A stretch of 64,000 nucleotides of DNA, taken from contig NZ_AQUK01000001.1 of the NCBI RefSeq assembly GCF_000371805.1, positions 372,001 to 436,000 on the forward strand. The letters run 5' to 3'. This document shows positions 1-11,689 of this stretch, piece after piece. The stretch comes from Methanocaldococcus villosus KIN24-T80 (GTDB lineage Archaea; AGJL01; Methanococci; Methanococcales; Methanocaldococcaceae). Every line of letters begins with the position of its first letter. The first letter of the stretch is position 1. The position numbers were made by a program, and so were the translations under genes. The notes beneath the pieces were generated by a model, which was not told the origin of the DNA, ran no database searches, and saw only the letters and a program-made list of their open reading frames with translations.

Positions 1-62
1 TTACAAGAACTATGGACAAACACAAAAAAGTTTTAGGTATAACTGAGGGTAGAGTATTCTAA
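1..62 (+). CDS. rps5: Ribosomal protein S5, C-terminal end (partial)
   Basis: The window opens inside a reading frame that ends at a TAA at 60-62. About 20 codons are visible, ending in the residues GITEGRVF. The call rests mainly on position: in archaeal spc-type operons S5 directly precedes L30 and L15, which follow here on the same strand after a 22-base gap. The visible tail is too short to prove the family on its own. It would be part of the small ribosomal subunit. Confidence 0.65.
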   Translation, partial: TRTMDKHKKVLGITEGRVF

Positions 63-84
63 TTAAATTTTTAAGGTGAAAAAT

Positions 85-549
85 ATGGCTTATGCTGTAA
101 TTAGAGTGAGAGGTAGAATAGGAGTTAGAGGGGATATTGCTGACACTTTAAAAATGTTGAGGCTTCATAAAGTTAATCACTGTGTTATCATTCCCGAGAC
201 TGATACTTATAAGGGAATGTTAAGAAAAGCTAAAGATTATATAACATGGGGAGAAATAAACAAAGAAACCTTAAAAAAATTGATTTTAAAGAGAGGAAGA
301 TTACCTGGAAATAAGAGAGTAAATGAAGAAATAATAAAAGAATTAACTGGAATGGATATTGATGAATTATGTGAGAAAATCATTAATGGAGAAATAAAAA
401 TCAAAGATCTTCCAATAAAGCCAGTTTTTAGGTTACACCCTCCAAAAAGAGGATGGGAAAGAAGAGGAATAAAAAAACATTTTAAAGAAGGAGGGGCTTT
501 AGGATACAGAGGAGAAAAGATAAATGAATTATTGGAAAGGATGATGTAA
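85..549 (+). CDS. rpl30: Large-subunit ribosomal protein L30 (uL30)
   Basis: This is the archaeal long form of L30, related to eukaryotic L7, at 154 residues. The N-terminus [15 protein letters not shown] is the family signature and the basic C-terminal part has [13 protein letters not shown]. An in-frame GTG at 76 lies inside the ribosome binding site AGGTGA (74-79), so I take the ATG at 85 as the start. It is followed after 10 bases by rpl15 in the same ribosomal operon. It acts in the large ribosomal subunit. Confidence 0.95.
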   Translation: MAYAVIRVRGRIGVRGDIADTLKMLRLHKVNHCVIIPETDTYKGMLRKAKDYITWGEINKETLKKLILKRGRLPGNKRVNEEIIKELTGMDIDELCEKIINGEIKIKDLPIKPVFRLHPPKRGWERRGIKKHFKEGGALGYRGEKINELLERMM

Positions 550-559
550 AGGTGAAATA

Positions 560-991
560 ATGATTAGAAAGAGAAGAAAAGTCAAAAAGTACAGAGGGTC
601 TAGAACCTGTGGAGGGGGAAGTCATAAAAAGAGAAGAGGAGCTGGAAACAGAGGAGGAAGAGGAATGTCTGGAGGATTTGACCATATGTGGACATGGGTT
701 ATTAAATACGATCCTGAAAGATTTGGTAAATATGGTTTTTCAAGGCATCCATCATTAGTTAAGGATTATGAAACAATAAATGTTGGTGAGTTGGAAGAGC
801 TAATTTTAAAGAATCCTGATAAATTTGAAAAAGAAGGGGAAAAATATATAGTAGATCTAACTAAATTGGGTTATGAGAAACTATTGGGAAGAGGAAAAAT
901 TTCTATACCTGTAGTAGTTAAAGTTGTGGAAGTTTCAGAAAGAGCTAGGGAAAAAATAGAAGCTGCTGGTGGAGAGGTTGTTGAATTATAA
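560..991 (+). CDS. rpl15: Large-subunit ribosomal protein L15 (uL15)
   Basis: The protein has 143 residues and begins with the basic, glycine-rich stretch typical of L15 (RTCGGGSHKKRRGAGNRGG), followed by the globular C-terminal domain ending in ERAREKIEAAGGEVVEL. A clear GGTGA lies just before the ATG. It is the last ribosomal gene before secY, the usual archaeal order. A T-rich tract directly after the stop suggests that some transcripts end here, with secY partly under its own promoter. Confidence 0.96.
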   Translation: MIRKRRKVKKYRGSRTCGGGSHKKRRGAGNRGGRGMSGGFDHMWTWVIKYDPERFGKYGFSRHPSLVKDYETINVGELEELILKNPDKFEKEGEKYIVDLTKLGYEKLLGRGKISIPVVVKVVEVSERAREKIEAAGGEVVEL

Positions 992-994
992 AAT

Positions 995-1017
995 ATTTTT
1001 ACTCTTTTTTTTATTTC
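995..1017 (+). terminator. T-rich putative archaeal terminator after rpl15
   Basis: Just after the rpl15 stop the + strand has two runs of T (995-1000 and 1004-1012) and more T-rich sequence. Archaeal termination depends mainly on such U-rich tracts. It sits at the start of the 144-base gap before secY, the largest gap in this ribosomal cluster. This is an inference from composition only. Confidence 0.4.
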
Positions 1018-1135
1018 TAATTTTTGAATTTAAAGAAGAAAAGAAAATTTTTTATAATAGCTATTTTTATGAACTTTTTTTGCAATTATTTAACATATTA
1101 AAATTAGAATTTGTAAAAACTATTAGGTGATAGAT

Positions 1136-2461
1136 TTGGAAAATATTATGAAAAGTCTCATCCCTATATTAGAAAAAATCCCTGATGTAGAATTACCATT
1201 AAGAGAGCCATCTTTCAAAGAAAAGCTTAAATGGACAGGTTTAGTTTTAGTATTGTATTTTATAATGGGAACTATAGATGTCTATACTGCCGGTGCTCAG
1301 ATTCCAGCTATATTTGAGTTTTGGCAGACAATAACAGCATCAAGGATTGGAACATTAATAACACTTGGTATTGGGCCAATAGTTACTGCAGGAATTATTA
1401 TGCAATTACTTGTTGGAGCTAAAATAATAAACATTGATCTATCTATTCCAGAAAACAGGGCACTTTTTCAGAGTACACAAAAATTTTTAGCAATACTTAT
1501 GTCATTTGTTGAAGCTACATTATTTGTTGGAACTGGGGCTTTTGGTTCGTTATCTCCATTAATTGCATTGTTAGTAATATTACAAATAGCCTTAGGTTCA
1601 ATAGTGTTAATTTACTTAGATGAGATAGTTTCTAAATATGGAATTGGTTCAGGTATAGGGTTATTTATAGCTGCAGGGGTTTCACAAACTATATTTGTTG
1701 GAGCTTTTGGACCTGAAGGTTATTTATGGAAGTTTTTCAGCTCATTATTACAAGGAGCTCCAAACATAGAATATATCTTACCAATATTAGGAACAATTAT
1801 TGTATTTTTAATGGTTGTCTACTCAGAATGTTTAAGGGTAGAGATTCCTTTAGCTCATGGGAGAATTAGAGGAGCTATAGCAAAATATCCTATAAAATTT
1901 GTATATGTGTCAAACATGCCTGTAATCTTGACAGCTGCATTATTTGCTAATATACAACTTTGGGGATTAGCTTTACAAAAGGTAGGTTTACCAATATTAG
2001 GTCATTTTCAAAATGGAAAAGCTGTAGATGGAATAGCATATTATTTATCAACACCATATAGCATACTCTCAGTACTGTCTGATCCAATACATGCAATTAT
2101 TTATTTAATAGCAATGATAATATGTTGTATATTCTTTGGAATCTTCTGGGTTGAAACTACTGGCCTAGACCCAAAGACAATGGCTAAAAGAATAAGCTCA
2201 TTAGATATGGCTATAAAAGGTTTTAGAAAAAGTGAGAAAGCAATAGAACAGAGATTAAAAAGATACATTCCTGCCATTACTGTCATGAGTTCAGCATTTG
2301 TTGGATTTTTAGCTGCAATAGCTGACTTTATAGGAGCTTTAGGTGGAGGTACAGGAGTTTTATTAACTGTTTCTATTGTATATAGAATGTATGAGCAATT
2401 ATTAAGGGAAAAAATAACAGAACTACATCCTGTCATATCTAAATTAATAAAAATGAGGTGA
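1136..2461 (+). CDS. secY: Protein translocase subunit SecY (Sec61 alpha)
   Basis: SecY is the channel-forming subunit of the membrane protein-export complex. About ten hydrophobic segments are visible, with the plug and pore region near TAGAQIPAIFEFWQ, the motif YLDEIVSKYGIGSGIGLFIA, and the C-terminal stretch GGGTGVLLTVSIVYRMYEQL. All are diagnostic and nearly identical to methanococcal SecY. Possible starts are GTG 1127 (inside the AGGTGAT binding site at 1125-1131), TTG 1136 and ATG 1148. I prefer TTG 1136 because of its spacing, although ATG 1148 would also give a normal protein. It overlaps nothing and is followed 5 bases later by adkA. Confidence 0.97.
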   Translation: MENIMKSLIPILEKIPDVELPLREPSFKEKLKWTGLVLVLYFIMGTIDVYTAGAQIPAIFEFWQTITASRIGTLITLGIGPIVTAGIIMQLLVGAKIINIDLSIPENRALFQSTQKFLAILMSFVEATLFVGTGAFGSLSPLIALLVILQIALGSIVLIYLDEIVSKYGIGSGIGLFIAAGVSQTIFVGAFGPEGYLWKFFSSLLQGAPNIEYILPILGTIIVFLMVVYSECLRVEIPLAHGRIRGAIAKYPIKFVYVSNMPVILTAALFANIQLWGLALQKVGLPILGHFQNGKAVDGIAYYLSTPYSILSVLSDPIHAIIYLIAMIICCIFFGIFWVETTGLDPKTMAKRISSLDMAIKGFRKSEKAIEQRLKRYIPAITVMSSAFVGFLAAIADFIGALGGGTGVLLTVSIVYRMYEQLLREKITELHPVISKLIKMR

Positions 2462-2466
2462 TATAA

Positions 2467-3042
<576 letters not shown>

Positions 3043-3055
3043 GAGGGTGTAAAAA

Positions 3056-3652
3056 ATGTTTGATACTATTATAAACTTTTTTTATAATTCATTAGATGCT
3101 ATTTTTTTACCAATAATAAAAATTTTACATCCAGGAATGTCTATTTTATTTATAGCTTTTATAGTTTCTTTAATAATTACATTGGCTAATAAATTTTTAA
3201 TTGACCAGGAAAGGTTAGGGGAAATAAAAAGAGAAATGCAAGAAATACAGAAAAAGTATAAAAAATATATGAATAACCCAGAAAAGTTAGAAGAGTTAAA
3301 AAAAGATCAGGAAAAGATGATGCAATTAAATGCAGAATTTATGAAAATGAGTTTTAAACCAATGATTTATACATGGTTACCTATAATACTTATTTTTATT
3401 TACCTAAAACATGTTTATGGATATAATGGAATATACCAAAACCTTTACCCTGATTGGAATGGAGTTGTAGTTTATCTCCCAACAGTGTTAGCTAAGTTAC
3501 TATTAGTTGATTTTTGGCATTGGTTGGGTTCTATGCTTTACCATGGAGGATTTAAAATAGTTTCTAACAATGCCTTAGGATGGTTGGGATGGTACATATT
3601 GGTTTCATTTGTAACATCAACAGTATTAAGAAAAATTTTTGGACTTAAATAG
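3056..3652 (+). CDS. DUF106 membrane insertase (archaeal YidC/EMC3-like)
   Basis: The 198-residue protein has a hydrophobic segment near residues 21-45, a charged coiled-coil region around 48-95 rich in E, K and Q, then hydrophobic segments near 103-120 and 172-193. This is the architecture of the archaeal DUF106 family, a distant relative of YidC/Oxa1 and of eukaryotic EMC3, proposed to help insert membrane proteins. Its place after secY and adkA fits that role and is conserved in Methanocaldococcus. The 3' end overlaps the convergent gene by 8 bases. Confidence 0.85.
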   Translation: MFDTIINFFYNSLDAIFLPIIKILHPGMSILFIAFIVSLIITLANKFLIDQERLGEIKREMQEIQKKYKKYMNNPEKLEELKKDQEKMMQLNAEFMKMSFKPMIYTWLPIILIFIYLKHVYGYNGIYQNLYPDWNGVVVYLPTVLAKLLLVDFWHWLGSMLYHGGFKIVSNNALGWLGWYILVSFVTSTVLRKIFGLK

Positions 3653-4442
3653 ATTCTAAGTATTCAACCTCTTTTATAACAATATTTATTTTCTCCTCTT
3701 TGCTAAGGTTTTTTCCAAATCTTCTATCATCAAGTTCTAAATTAAACATCCCTTTATACCCTCTATGTAACAATTCCAAAATGTACTTTGAAAAATCAAT
3801 ATCTGACTTTATTAATGAGCAATGGTCTCTATTATTAATAACTCCTGATATATGAGTATGTTTGATATAATCATATAATTCTAAAAATTCATCTAAATAA
3901 CCTTTAGCATGTGGAAAATCTAAGGTTAAATATAACCCTTCAAAATTTTTTAATATATTTTCAACATCTTTTGGATGCCATCCAATTCTATTAATCTTCT
4001 TTGGTAGATTTTCCATACAAAATGTTATTTTTTTCTTTTTAGCCTCTTTTAAACAAATATTTAAATAATTATAAAAATGATCATACTCCTCTTTAGTAGG
4101 CTCTCTTGTGGTAGGTCTTTTCCCAGGATGAATTGTTATAACATCACATCTATAAAATTTAGCCAATTCTAAACTCCACAATGTTTCCTTTATAGAAGCT
4201 TCTCTTACATATGGGTTTAATGATGATGGGTTAAGCTCAATATGTGGTGCATGCAAACCTATATCAAATTTTTTAAATTCTCTTCTTAACTCTGAAATAT
4301 AATCTAAATCAAACCTGTTATCCCAAAAATCTGGATTTTCTGGAAAAAATTCCATACATTTTAATCCAATCTCTCTAAATATATCAACAATTTCAAACAT
4401 AGGATATTCCCAAAAAAATAGTGTAGATAATCCAATTCTCAT
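3645..4442 (-). CDS. Sugar phosphate isomerase/epimerase-like TIM-barrel protein
   Basis: The 265-residue protein fits the xylose-isomerase-like TIM-barrel (AP endonuclease family 2) superfamily. Supporting segments are [15 protein letters not shown] near the start, [11 protein letters not shown] around 80-90, [11 protein letters not shown] around 125-135, CMENLPKK near 160, [10 protein letters not shown] near 190, THISGV near 210 and [11 protein letters not shown] near 245. These supply the His, Glu and Asp metal ligands of the fold. The substrate is unknown; sugar isomerization or end-cleavage of damaged DNA are both used in this superfamily. It is the last gene of a minus-strand run, one base after its neighbour. 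Confidence 0.75.
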   Translation of the reverse strand: MRIGLSTLFFWEYPMFEIVDIFREIGLKCMEFFPENPDFWDNRFDLDYISELRREFKKFDIGLHAPHIELNPSSLNPYVREASIKETLWSLELAKFYRCDVITIHPGKRPTTREPTKEEYDHFYNYLNICLKEAKKKKITFCMENLPKKINRIGWHPKDVENILKNFEGLYLTLDFPHAKGYLDEFLELYDYIKHTHISGVINNRDHCSLIKSDIDFSKYILELLHRGYKGMFNLELDDRRFGKNLSKEEKINIVIKEVEYLESI

Positions 4443-4443
4443 A

Positions 4444-5190
4444 CTATCCCTTAATAATATGGGCTATCTCAAACACCGCTCCTGACAACTCATTACCAAT
4501 GTCTTGCAACTCTGAAAGGTTAATCTCCACTTTATTCTTTTGAACAGAAATGGCTATAGGTAAAAACTTATATGCAATCTCAAAAAGTTCAAAAGGCTTG
4601 CAAAACATGTCAATTGCTACTAAACCATTAAATTTATCTTTATCAAAGTTTTGAGTTAAAACTTTATTTATTATTATATTTTCACTGTCTAATGTAGATA
4701 TGAGTTTCTTTATTACAGTCTCTTCATCTTTTCCCACACCTTCAAAGACACATTTTACCCTTATATATTCTTCTGAAAGTTCTAAAATCTCATCTTCATC
4801 AAATCTACCCAATTTATATTCTTCTACATTAATATCTTTCTCTTTTAAATCCATTTTATATACAACATTATACTTCTCATAAATCTTTTTAAAAAAAGAT
4901 ATTACAAAAGCTAATGCTTTATTGATTTCATCAACATCCAACACTAATTTATCTGGACTTACCACTTCTATATCAGCACCATATTTTAAACAAAATTCCA
5001 AATATTCTAATAAATTATTAAAAGATATCTCAAATTCTCCAATTTTTGTATAAAACTCCCCTTCTTCTGTTTCTTCAAATACTAATTTTGGGTTATAATT
5101 TTTAATATCTTCCTTAATCCTCTCAAACTCTTTATCTACAATATTTTTAATGTTACCTTTTACTTCAATTAAAGCTCTTATCTTTATCAT
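4444..5190 (-). CDS. Conserved-looking protein of unknown function
   Basis: I do not recognise this 248-residue protein. It is acidic and mixed alpha/beta, starts MIKIRALIEVKGN, and has no signal peptide, membrane segment or cysteine pairs typical of metal sites. A stretch near residues 90-115 (LVLDVDEINKALAFVISF) and the C-terminus (LSELQDIGNELSGAVFEIAHI) look like amphipathic helices. It lies 6 bases after the MBF1-like gene and 1 base before the TIM-barrel gene, so it is almost certainly co-transcribed with both. A GTGAG site precedes the ATG. Confidence 0.7.
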   Translation of the reverse strand: MIKIRALIEVKGNIKNIVDKEFERIKEDIKNYNPKLVFEETEEGEFYTKIGEFEISFNNLLEYLEFCLKYGADIEVVSPDKLVLDVDEINKALAFVISFFKKIYEKYNVVYKMDLKEKDINVEEYKLGRFDEDEILELSEEYIRVKCVFEGVGKDEETVIKKLISTLDSENIIINKVLTQNFDKDKFNGLVAIDMFCKPFELFEIAYKFLPIAISVQKNKVEINLSELQDIGNELSGAVFEIAHIIKG

Positions 5191-5196
5191 TTTATC

Positions 5197-5679
5197 TCAC
5201 TTCTTAAATTTTAAAAAATGTCCTAATGTAAAACTCTCCTCCTCTGAAGAACTTTCAATTGTCTCCTCCTGTGGATTAGCTAATAAATTAATTTTTAACT
5301 CTTTCTCTAACAATTTTATTTCTTTTTCATTAGGTTCTAGCTCATATCTTTCAAATTTTTGTAAAACTGTGGCTTTTATTTTTAATCTTCTTGCTAACTC
5401 TTCAATAGATAACCCCAATTTTTCCCTAGCTTCTCTGATTACATCACCATAATCTTCCCTTAACTCTACAAGTTTATCAAATAAATCTCTTCTTGGCCTT
5501 TTAACAATTCTTTTTTCTGTTTTAACATCTCTTGTAGGTATTTTTTTCCCTATTCTTGAATATGTTTTTGGAGTTTTCCCAAACTTCTTGCACTTTTCAC
5601 ATACCATCATTTCTGAGCCTTCTATTATAACTTTGTAAAGTTTATCAGTTAGTTTTCCACAGAGTTCACACATTTGCAT
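5197..5679 (-). CDS. MBF1-type transcription factor (zinc ribbon plus HTH)
   Basis: This is an archaeal multiprotein bridging factor 1 homologue of about 160 residues. An N-terminal zinc ribbon is formed by CELC (residues 4-7) and CEKC (about 28-31). A basic linker leads to a helix-turn-helix of the cro/C1 type ([20 protein letters not shown], then [11 protein letters not shown]), followed by an acidic tail. In eukaryotes MBF1 bridges activators and TBP; the archaeal protein has been linked to ribosomes and translation. An in-frame GTG at 5688 is part of the GGTGA site, so the ATG at 5679 is taken as the start. It lies 5 bases after pstK. Confidence 0.9.
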   Translation of the reverse strand: MQMCELCGKLTDKLYKVIIEGSEMMVCEKCKKFGKTPKTYSRIGKKIPTRDVKTEKRIVKRPRRDLFDKLVELREDYGDVIREAREKLGLSIEELARRLKIKATVLQKFERYELEPNEKEIKLLEKELKINLLANPQEETIESSSEEESFTLGHFLKFKK

Positions 5680-5684
5680 AAAAT

Positions 5685-7582
<1,898 letters not shown>

Positions 7583-7590
<8 letters not shown>

Positions 7591-8581
7591 GTTCTAACCT
7601 TTTTATGATTTCTTCTGCCATTTCAAATGTTTTTAAATTTCCTCCTAAATCAGGAGTGGTTAATCCTTCTGCTAAAACTTCTTCCAATGCCTTCTCTATT
7701 TTATTAGCCATTTCATGTTCATTTAAATACCTTAACATAAGAACTGCACTTAAAATTGTTGCTGTTGGATTAGCTATTCCTTTTCCAGCAATATCTGGAG
7801 CTGAGCCATGAACTGGCTCAAACAATCCATGTTCATCTCCAATATTTGCAGATGGAGCTAACCCAAGACCACCAACAGTACCTGCAGCTCCATCAGATAA
7901 AATATCTCCAAATAAGTTAGATGTGACAACCACATCAAATGTTTGTGGTTTTGTTATAATGTACATGTTCATTGCATCAATGTAATAATCCTCTGCCTTA
8001 ATATCAGGATATTCTTTAGCTATTTTATAGAATACATCCTTAAATAATCCATCAGTTATTTTTAAAACATTTGCCTTGTGAGCACAAGTTACCTTTCCCT
8101 CTTTACCTTGTTTTTTTCTATCTCTTGCCAATTCAAAAGCAAATCTAAATATTCTTTCACAGGCTTTTTCAGTAATAACCCTTGTAGCTATTGTAATACC
8201 CTCATCAATTTTTGCCTCTATTCCTTTATATAACCCTTCTGTATTCTCCCTAACAATTACATAGTCAATATCATCTCTCAAACACTTAACCCCTTTATAA
8301 GCCTTAACTGGCCTTACATTAGCATATGTATCAAGAATATGTCTAAGTTTAACAATAACATCTGCAGCAGTTTCCCCTGCAGCTCCAAATAAAACAGCTT
8401 CACATTCTAAACACTTTTCTACAGTTTCCTCAGGAAGAGCTTTTCCTGTTTTCTTATAAACCTCATCTCCTGCTTCAGCATAAACAAACTCAAAGTCTCC
8501 TACAGCTTCTAATATCTTTACTGTTGCAGGCACCACCTCTTTCCCAATACCATCTCCTGGTATAACACATATCTTATGCAT
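7583..8581 (-). CDS. leuB: 3-isopropylmalate dehydrogenase
   Basis: An NAD-dependent beta-decarboxylating dehydrogenase of 332 residues. It starts with ICVIPGDGIGKEVVP, has the substrate-loop arginines around VKLRHILDTYANVRPVKAY, the YVIVRENTEGLYKG segment, the catalytic lysine near CAHKANVLK, the metal-binding aspartates in SNLFGDILSD, and EPVHGSAPDIAGKGIANP. Methanogens also have a close paralogue (AksF) for coenzyme B synthesis. Similarity to the methanococcal LeuB and the companion leuA and ilvD in this window favour leucine/isoleucine synthesis. It overlaps both neighbours by 8 bases. Confidence 0.88.
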
Positions 8582-9671
8582 TATTCCACCATATATTTAT
8601 TATATCTCCTTTTTCAACCCTCATCAATGAAGCTACTATATTTTTACTAAACAAAATGGCGTTTGTAGGTTTTATAAAGGTTAGATCAGCTTTATAGCCT
8701 TCATCTATTAATCCCACATTTTCAAGTTTTAATATTTTTGCATTGTTTATAGTAGCCATCTTTAAAATCTCTTTTGGTTCTATATGATAGAGCTTATATA
8801 TAAACTCCATCTCTCTAAATATAGATGGAGAATTTGCCATGAAATTGTCACTACCTATCCCTAACATTATTTCATTCTCCATCAATTTTTTAATATTTGG
8901 CATACCTACATTAAAATATAGATTAGCTCTAACACATAAGACAGTTGGGATATTTTTCTCTTTTAATAAATAAATATCTTCATCACTTAAATGTGTCCCA
9001 TGAATGATAAAATCAGGTTTTATATTTAACTCTAATAATCTCTTTAGTTCAGTTTTACCATATTTTTCTATACTGTACTCTACAGCCCCTCTATGTTCAG
9101 CTACATGAATAGAAAAAATTTTATTATATTTTTTAGTTAAATTATATATTATCTTCAACTCCTCATCATTATATTCATTGGCTCCACTCAATCCTATACC
9201 ATCAGCAGAAAATAAAATTTTTTCAATTTCACTTACATCTATATTTATTGGTCTTCCTAAAATAATAGCTTTTATTCTTCTATTATTAAGAGCTTTCCTT
9301 AATAACTTCACTCCCTTTAACCCCCCCTCTCTAAAATCACAGAAATATCTTATCCCCAAACTAACCATTTCATCTATAGCTAATCTTATACCTTTTATAA
9401 TAATATTATCATCTAAAATTTTTAAATACTTGTGTTTTAAACCATTTGGTGGTTTAACAAGCTCATCTAAATCCTTATTTATCCCTATGTCTTTAATACA
9501 ATTATCAGCAATGTGTGTGTGAGCATTTATAATTGAAGGGATAATTAAGCCATTAAATTTTATATCTTCCCTTTCATTAGTAAATCCCTTAATTATTCCT
9601 TCTTCAATAACTAAATTTCCCTCTCTTAGAGTAAAATCTTCTCCATATAGAAATTTTCCTCTGATAATCAT
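8574..9671 (-). CDS. Amidohydrolase (chlorohydrolase/cytosine deaminase class)
   Basis: The 365-residue protein has the amidohydrolase metal site: the HxH pair in INAHTHIAD near residue 50, a later His in FSIHVAEHRG near 195, FIIHGTHLSD near 225 and the Asp in LGIGSDNFMANSPS near 275. The ends form the small beta-sandwich typical of the family, with GYKADLTFIK near the C-terminus. Likely activity is deamination or hydrolysis of a cyclic C-N bond; the substrate cannot be told from the sequence. It is the first gene of the minus-strand run, so this region is likely its promoter end, and overlaps leuB by 8 bases. It is clearly distinct from the adenine deaminase at 13380. Confidence 0.8.
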   Translation of the reverse strand: MIIRGKFLYGEDFTLREGNLVIEEGIIKGFTNEREDIKFNGLIIPSIINAHTHIADNCIKDIGINKDLDELVKPPNGLKHKYLKILDDNIIIKGIRLAIDEMVSLGIRYFCDFREGGLKGVKLLRKALNNRRIKAIILGRPINIDVSEIEKILFSADGIGLSGANEYNDEELKIIYNLTKKYNKIFSIHVAEHRGAVEYSIEKYGKTELKRLLELNIKPDFIIHGTHLSDEDIYLLKEKNIPTVLCVRANLYFNVGMPNIKKLMENEIMLGIGSDNFMANSPSIFREMEFIYKLYHIEPKEILKMATINNAKILKLENVGLIDEGYKADLTFIKPTNAILFSKNIVASLMRVEKGDIINIWWNNA

Positions 9672-9745
9672 TTACATCACTAAAAAGGTTTTTAAATCCT
9701 TAAAAAATATAATTTATTAAATCTAATATTAAATAATATTTCTAT

Positions 9746-9761
9746 CCGAAAAATTTATATA
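9746..9761 (+). promoter_or_regulatory. BRE/TATA-like promoter before the SBDS gene
   Basis: A CCGAAA B-recognition element runs directly into a TTTATATA box. The same CCGAAAA plus TATA arrangement precedes the tRNA-Ser gene at 59617. The TATA centre is only about 19 bases from the SBDS ATG, so a start 25 bases downstream would fall just inside the gene. Either the message is nearly leaderless, or the more upstream AT-rich element (9726-9741) is used and the GGGGAT site at 9765 serves as ribosome binding site. Confidence 0.45.
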
Positions 9762-9775
9762 ATTGGGGATATGAT

Positions 9776-10483
9776 ATGGTATCCTTGGAAGAAGCTGTTA
9801 TAGCTAGATTAACAGCACATGGAGAAAAGTTTGAAATTTTAGTAGATCCTTATTTAGCTGCTAAATTAAAAGAAGGTTTGAATGTAGATATGGATGAACT
9901 CTTAGCTATTGATGTAGTTTTCAAAGATGCTAATAAAGGAGAGAAAGCTCCTGAAGAATTATTAATGAAAGTTTTTGGAACTACAGATGTTAAAGAAATA
10001 GCTAAAAAGATCATATTAAAAGGGCATGTTCAACTCACTGCTAAGCAAAGAGAAGAGATAAGGGAACAAAAAAAGAAACAAATTATAACAATAATATGTA
10101 AAAACACAATTAATCCTCAAACTGATACCCCACATCCTCCTCATAGAATAGAAAAGGCATTAGAAGAGCTTAAGATAAATATTGACATTTATAAATCTGC
10201 TGAAGAACAAGTTCCTGAGATTATTAAAAAACTTAAAAGAGTCCTTCCTATAAAATTTGAAAAAAGGGATATTGCTGTTAAAATTCCTCCTGAGTTTGCT
10301 GGTAAGGCTTATAATGTGTTACACCATTTCGGTTCTGTTAAACAGGAAGAGTGGGCAAATGATGGATCATTAATTGTCTTAATAGAAATCCCCAGTGGGG
10401 TAGAATCAGATTTCTACACCCAACTAAATAAAATAACTAAAGGTAATTTCCAAGCAAAAGTTTTAAAAAGATATAGTGAATGA
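9776..10483 (+). CDS. sbds: Ribosome maturation protein SBDS/Sdo1
   Basis: The 235-residue protein has the three SBDS domains in order: the N-terminal FYSH domain ([20 protein letters not shown] to about residue 85), a central helical domain with the signature [19 protein letters not shown] near 107-125, and a C-terminal ferredoxin-like domain. In eukaryotes and probably archaea it releases the anti-association factor IF6/eIF6 from the large subunit. It heads an operon of ribosomal, RNA polymerase and ribosome-assembly genes, which agrees with the role. Confidence 0.95.
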   Translation: MVSLEEAVIARLTAHGEKFEILVDPYLAAKLKEGLNVDMDELLAIDVVFKDANKGEKAPEELLMKVFGTTDVKEIAKKIILKGHVQLTAKQREEIREQKKKQIITIICKNTINPQTDTPHPPHRIEKALEELKINIDIYKSAEEQVPEIIKKLKRVLPIKFEKRDIAVKIPPEFAGKAYNVLHHFGSVKQEEWANDGSLIVLIEIPSGVESDFYTQLNKITKGNFQAKVLKRYSE

Positions 10484-10494
10484 GGTGAAAAATT

Positions 10495-10770
10495 ATGTTT
10501 AGTCATACAAAAAAGGTAGGACCTGCAGGAAGATTTGGGCCAAGATATGGTTTAAAAATAAGAGCAAGAGTTAGAGATGTTGAAGTTAAAGCAAAACAAA
10601 AATACAAATGTCCTGTTTGCGGATTCCAAAAGTTGAGAAGAGCTTCAACTTCTATTTGGGTTTGTGAAAAGTGTGGGGCTAAAGTTGCTGGAGGAGCATA
10701 CACTCCAGAAACTGGTGCAGGAAAGGCTGTTATGAAAGCTATAAGGAGAATATTGGAGAAAGAAGAGTGA
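10495..10770 (+). CDS. rpl37ae: Large-subunit ribosomal protein L37Ae (eL43)
   Basis: A 91-residue zinc-ribbon ribosomal protein. The start has [16 protein letters not shown], then CPVCGF near residue 40 and [17 protein letters not shown] near 58-74, giving the four zinc cysteines. It lies 11 bases after SBDS with a GAGGTGA site, and rpoP follows 6 bases after its stop. It is found in archaea and eukaryotes only. Confidence 0.96.
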   Translation: MFSHTKKVGPAGRFGPRYGLKIRARVRDVEVKAKQKYKCPVCGFQKLRRASTSIWVCEKCGAKVAGGAYTPETGAGKAVMKAIRRILEKEE

Positions 10771-10776
10771 TGAATT

Positions 10777-10917
10777 ATGGTTGAATACAAATGCTTAAAT
10801 TGTAAAAAAATTATTTCTTATGAGGAGTTAGGAAATAGGGCAAGGTGCCCATACTGTAGTTATAAAATTTTAATAAAGTTAAGACCAAAAGTAGTTAAAC
10901 ACTTAAAGGCAAGATAA
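10777..10917 (+). CDS. rpoP: RNA polymerase subunit P (Rpb12)
   Basis: A 46-residue protein starting [11 protein letters not shown] and continuing with [12 protein letters not shown], then a basic end VVKHLKAR. The paired CxxC motifs make the zinc ribbon of the archaeal RNA polymerase subunit P, homologous to eukaryotic Rpb12, which helps hold the D-L assembly platform. The length and its place right after rpl37ae are conserved in archaea. The gene is short and easily missed. The ATG at 10777 has a GTGATG site overlapping the end of rpl37ae. Confidence 0.93.
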   Translation: MVEYKCLNCKKIISYEELGNRARCPYCSYKILIKLRPKVVKHLKAR

Positions 10918-10919
10918 CT

Positions 10920-11432
10920 ATGATATTAACTAGCTCAAGAAAACCTTCTCAAAGAACAAGAAGTTTCTTAAGGGATCTTGAAAGAACATTAAATATTCCA
11001 TATATTCAAAGAGGTAAATTATCTTTAAAAGAGTTATTTGAAATGGATAAACACATCCTTTTAATAGGAGAATTTAAAGGAAATCCTGGAACATTAATGG
11101 TTTATGATGTGGAAAGAGAAAAAAAGTTATCGAGCTTTATTTCTGTTAAACTCCAAAGAGAAATCTGTGGAGAGAAGATATATAATAAAGATGGTATAAA
11201 ACTTAAAGTAGATAAAAGATTAGAGGATGATGAGAATTTTAAAGAATTTTATGATATATATGATAAATTTTTATTTCAACATCTAAATATTGATGATCAA
11301 TCTGAAATTGTCTTAAGATTAGAAAAAGATCCAAAATACCTATTTGCTATGCAGTTTTATAAAAATAGAGTTAAAATTGGCCCATTAATTAGGATTAAAT
11401 CAATAAAACTATTTGATAAATTAGTGGAATAA
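10920..11432 (+). CDS. Brix-domain ribosome biogenesis protein
   Basis: The 170-residue protein begins [20 protein letters not shown], the classic opening of the Brix/Imp4 family, followed by the sigma70-like motif region [15 protein letters not shown] and KLQREICG. Eukaryotic relatives (Imp4, Rpf1/2, Brx1) act in rRNA processing and subunit assembly; the archaeal single-domain form is thought to act likewise. It begins two bases after rpoP, and pcc1 starts on the last base of its stop codon. Confidence 0.9.
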   Translation: MILTSSRKPSQRTRSFLRDLERTLNIPYIQRGKLSLKELFEMDKHILLIGEFKGNPGTLMVYDVEREKKLSSFISVKLQREICGEKIYNKDGIKLKVDKRLEDDENFKEFYDIYDKFLFQHLNIDDQSEIVLRLEKDPKYLFAMQFYKNRVKIGPLIRIKSIKLFDKLVE

Positions 11433-11689
11433 TGAACAGGTTTAAGTTAATATTAACTTTTGATTCTGAAGAAGAGGCAAAAATTATTTATAATGCTATT
11501 TATTTAGAACATATATCATCTCAGATAAGATCAAGAGCTGAAATGAAGTTAGAAAGAAATGTTATAAAAATACATGTAGAATCACCAGATATATCTATTT
11601 TAAAGGCTTCAATATATTCTTACCTTAGGTGGATATCTGCAGCACAAAACATATATAGAAAGGTGAGAGAATGCCATTCTATAGAATAA
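11432..11689 (+). CDS. pcc1: KEOPS complex subunit Pcc1
   Basis: A small protein of 85 residues matching the Pcc1/CTAG family: FKLILTFDSEEEAKIIYNAI at the start, and the later LKASIYSYLRWISAAQNIYR. Pcc1 is the dimerization subunit of KEOPS, which makes the universal t6A modification of tRNAs reading ANN codons. The stop of the Brix gene and the start of this one share one base, and its last 19 bases overlap the start of rpl18a, so translation of the three is probably coupled. Confidence 0.85.
   Translation: MNRFKLILTFDSEEEAKIIYNAIYLEHISSQIRSRAEMKLERNVIKIHVESPDISILKASIYSYLRWISAAQNIYRKVRECHSIE

Noticed and set aside
992-1135. A small gene or structured RNA before secY
   Set aside because: The stretch is very AT-rich with T runs, no open frame with a binding site and no stable hairpin.
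8574-9671. 5'-deoxyadenosine/SAH deaminase (DadD)
   Set aside because: The protein is shorter than those enzymes and lacks blocks I would expect, so only the amidohydrolase superfamily is claimed.
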